Below are positions 35,539 through 37,350 of a stretch of 37,350 nt of DNA, piece after piece. The position numbers and the translations under genes are program-made. The DNA is from Chromatiaceae bacterium (GTDB lineage: Bacteria > Pseudomonadota > Gammaproteobacteria > Chromatiales > Chromatiaceae), in contig REDK01000089.1 in assembly GCA_007693535.1 (NCBI GenBank), forward strand, positions 1-37,350, given 5' to 3'. Below the pieces are notes generated by a model, which did no database searches, was not told where the DNA came from, and saw only the letters and a list, made by a program, of their open reading frames with translations. Each line of letters opens with the position of its first letter. Position 1 is the first letter of the stretch.

Positions 35539-35976
35539 ATGAGTCTGTTCGGCTTTGCAAAAGATGTCGGTCGTCGGGTGTTCGGCAAGGAGACCGAGGC
35601 GGATCAGAAGCTGCGCGAACTGCTGGAGGCGGACAATCCCGGCATCCGCGACCTGGACGTGCACTACGAGGACGGGGTGGTCTCCCTGTCCGGCACCAGC
35701 GATGACCCCGAGGCGGTCGAGAAGGCGGTGCTGATGGCTGGCAACGTGGCCGGGGTCGCCGAGGTCAGGATCGATGGCCTGCAGGCACCGCCCATCAGCC
35801 CTGAGGTGGACTACTACGAGATCGTGGCCGGCGACAACCTGTCGAAAATTGCCAAGCGCTTCTACGGCGATGCCAATGCCTATGATCGTATCTTCCAGGC
35901 CAACCGCGAGGTCATCAAGGACCCAAACCTGATCTTCGTCGGGCAGCGCATCCGCATCCCGCGCCAGCCCGGCTGA
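35539..35976 (+). CDS. BON-LysM protein, Kbp/YgaU type
   Basis: This 145-residue protein has an N-terminal BON domain (about 20-85, IRDLDVHYEDGVVSLSGTSDDPEAVEKAV) and a C-terminal LysM domain (about 92-142, YEIVAGDNLSKIAKRFYGDANAYDRIF). There is no signal peptide, so it is cytoplasmic. E. coli Kbp (YgaU) has this same order and binds potassium; that activity is inferred here. The ATG at 35539 follows GAGGA by about 10 nt. The gene is divergent from the glycosyltransferase. Confidence 0.93.
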   Translation: MSLFGFAKDVGRRVFGKETEADQKLRELLEADNPGIRDLDVHYEDGVVSLSGTSDDPEAVEKAVLMAGNVAGVAEVRIDGLQAPPISPEVDYYEIVAGDNLSKIAKRFYGDANAYDRIFQANREVIKDPNLIFVGQRIRIPRQPG

Positions 35977-36082
35977 GCCGGCGGCCCGGCCCCGGCATCC
36001 GATCCCCGGTCCTGCGGCCAGCACCGCGCCAACCCCATGCCTGACCAGCCTGGACCCTGACCAGCGACCGTCTGGAGTCCCT

Positions 36083-36520
36083 ATGCAGAGCGCCTACCTG
36101 ATCCTATATCACAAACAGAGTACCAGCGCCCGGACCCGCTTCCTGCGCCATGACCACGGTGGCATCTGCGGCCCGACACCGCTACCTGCAAGCGCCCGCC
36201 TGGAGTCGGCGTCACCGCCGTCCGCGGTCACCGACTCCGCCGGAACCGTGCTCACCCATCCCGCGATGATGCTGCGCGGCGCCGAAGCAGACCTCCAGTT
36301 GCCGCGCGGCAGCCTCGTCGCCGACCCCGGCTTCCGCTGCCGACTCTGCACCGACACCGACATCGGGGAGGTGCAACTGGGGCGCTTCACCAGTACCGAT
36401 CCGCCCTTCGCGGCAGCCAAGGCCGCCGGGGCGAGCTTTATCGATCTGATCCAGGCGCGCGGGCTGCCGGCCCTGGAAATGCAACTGCTGCGCCTGGCCT
36501 ACGAGCACGTGCTGGGTTGA
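36083..36520 (+). CDS. Hypothetical protein
   Basis: I do not recognise this 145-residue protein. Third codon positions are strongly GC-biased as in neighbouring genes, and GGAG lies 5 nt before the ATG, so it is probably a real gene. It has a C-x-L-C motif near residue 92 (FRCRLCTD), a central Pro/Ser-rich section and a helical C terminus (FIDLIQARGLPALEMQLLRLAYEHVL). No membrane segment or signal peptide is visible. Confidence 0.6.
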   Translation: MQSAYLILYHKQSTSARTRFLRHDHGGICGPTPLPASARLESASPPSAVTDSAGTVLTHPAMMLRGAEADLQLPRGSLVADPGFRCRLCTDTDIGEVQLGRFTSTDPPFAAAKAAGASFIDLIQARGLPALEMQLLRLAYEHVLG

Positions 36521-36611
36521 GCGACACCGCGGCCCAGCCGCCCCCTGGCGCCGGACCGCAGCGCACATGATCGCAGGCTGAGCACCGCGAGCAGATCAGT
36601 GCAACCAGCGC

Positions 36612-37350
36612 TCAGCCCGAGACCGCGGTCTGGGCCTCGTCGCTGGGCGCTGACGCCGGGCGCGCGGCCCCCTCGCGCGCCGCGCCGTCGCTGTCGGACC
36701 GGGTGGGTGCCGTTGCCGCCGGAGCCGGAGCCGGAGCCGGAGCCGAGACAGCCTCAGGTGCCGGGGCTGGCACCGTCGCTGCCGGGGCTGGGACCGGAGC
36801 TGGCGGGGACGACGGAGCAACTGCGGCCGGCGCTGGGGTTGGAGCTGCCGGGGGTGCCGAATGGCCGTCGTCCGGCGGAGAAGCCGCCTGCTGCTGGGGT
36901 GGCGGCGCGATCGCTGGCGGCTCGACCGTGGCCACCGGCTGGCGAGCACGCCGCCGCGCACGCGTCGCACCCGCGGCAGGCGCATCAGCAGCCGTCGGCG
37001 CGGTATCGGTTGCTCCGGCCGCTGGCGCCGCAGCGGACCCGGCGCTTGGTGCCGGTGCCAACACACCCGTCGCCCCCGAGTCCGGTTCAGCGGCAGCTGC
37101 GTCCTGCACAGGCGGCATTTCGGGACTGGCCGGCGAAACGGCTGGGAGACTGGCCGGGGGGCTGGCCGGCGCCGCCTCGGTATCGCTAGCCGACGGTGCC
37201 GTGGGCGTAGCCGCCGGCACCTGCCTGGCCCCATCGGTGTCCCCATCGGTGGTCTCCGCGGCCGTTGCATCGGCCGCTCGCGCGCGCCTCGCTGCGCGCC
37301 GTTCGGCCCGGGTGCTGGTAGCCGCCGCGGCCGGCGGCGCCGCGGCCGGC
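36612..37350 (-). CDS. Ala/Pro-rich protein, C-terminal part (partial at right edge)
   Basis: The frame is open from the right edge to the stop at 36612, about 245 residues, with no start inside. It is dominated by Ala, Pro, Ser and Asp/Glu, with two Arg-rich patches (AERRAARRARAAD near the edge and TRARRRARQP about 100 residues later). It contains a (Ala-Pro)n run encoded by four GGAGCC units at 36721-36744. Arg patches in an acidic Ala/Pro tail recall the unstructured C-terminal half of RNase E in relatives, but this is only a guess. A non-coding high-GC open frame cannot be excluded. Confidence 0.4.
   Translation of the reverse strand, partial: PAAAPPAAAATSTRAERRAARRARAADATAAETTDGDTDGARQVPAATPTAPSASDTEAAPASPPASLPAVSPASPEMPPVQDAAAAEPDSGATGVLAPAPSAGSAAAPAAGATDTAPTAADAPAAGATRARRRARQPVATVEPPAIAPPPQQQAASPPDDGHSAPPAAPTPAPAAVAPSSPPAPVPAPAATVPAPAPEAVSAPAPAPAPAATAPTRSDSDGAAREGAARPASAPSDEAQTAVSG

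Overview
The window is high-GC DNA from a phototrophic gammaproteobacterium, most likely a purple sulfur bacterium of the Chromatiaceae. The evidence is a multi-copy light-harvesting 2 (LH2, puc) cluster, a DsrC/TusE-family sulfur-relay paralogue, and a housekeeping gene order typical of gammaproteobacteria (leuCD-leuB-asd-fimV-truA-trpF-accD). The genus cannot be fixed from the sequence alone.

Layout. (1) 1-2614: LH2 cluster on the + strand. The tail of one alpha gene is cut by the left edge and followed by a decayed IS630-type transposase fragment. Next come a promoter overlapped by two TGT-N12-ACA (PpsR/CrtJ-type) palindromes, then beta-alpha, a second alpha with an Ala/Glu/Pro-rich tail, and beta-alpha. 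Hairpins lie in three of the four intergenic gaps and a terminator-like hairpin ends the cluster. (2) 2956-15282: a minus-strand biosynthetic block read leuC, leuD, leuB, asd, fimV, truA, trpF, trpB, trpA, accD; a leuC promoter is visible. (3) 15404-21610: DUF1622 membrane protein, DNA polymerase III chi (holC), an orphan RND-type membrane-fusion lipoprotein, an S24/LexA-like domain protein lacking its catalytic dyad, an Atm1-type ABC exporter, and a phosphoglycerate-mutase-like protein with a (Gln-Asn)7 hexanucleotide repeat. (4) 21625-25120: a Crp/Fnr regulator without the FNR cysteine cluster, a perfect FNR/DNR box, a DsrC-like protein with neither redox cysteine and an extra N-terminal domain, a YgbA-type NO-linked protein translationally coupled to it, then lrgAB. 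(5) 25159-30507, minus strand: a RyR-domain protein with Rossmann-like and SLOG-like regions, OsmC, gamma-glutamylcyclotransferase-like, DJ-1/PfpI and ubiD. (6) 30717-37350: cupin, YdcF-like protein, a CxxC membrane protein, tRNA-Arg(CCU) whose 5' 18 nt are triplicated in tandem, a small conserved protein, a sterol-desaturase-family membrane protein, a TIGR04283-like glycosyltransferase, a BON-LysM protein, an unknown small protein and an Ala/Pro-rich ORF running off the right edge.

The most interesting candidate system is 21625-23790. The regulator carries the E-x-x-S-R recognition motif expected for TTGAT half-sites, and a perfect TTGAT-N4-ATCAA box sits 71 nt before the start of a two-gene operon encoding a cysteine-less DsrC fusion and a cysteine-rich YgbA protein. 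This suggests a nitric-oxide or anoxia-responsive module tied to the sulfur-relay family. Second is the RyR/SLOG-like protein at 25159-26958, of an architecture class linked to nucleotide-sensing conflict systems. Third is the tRNA-Arg 5' triplication.
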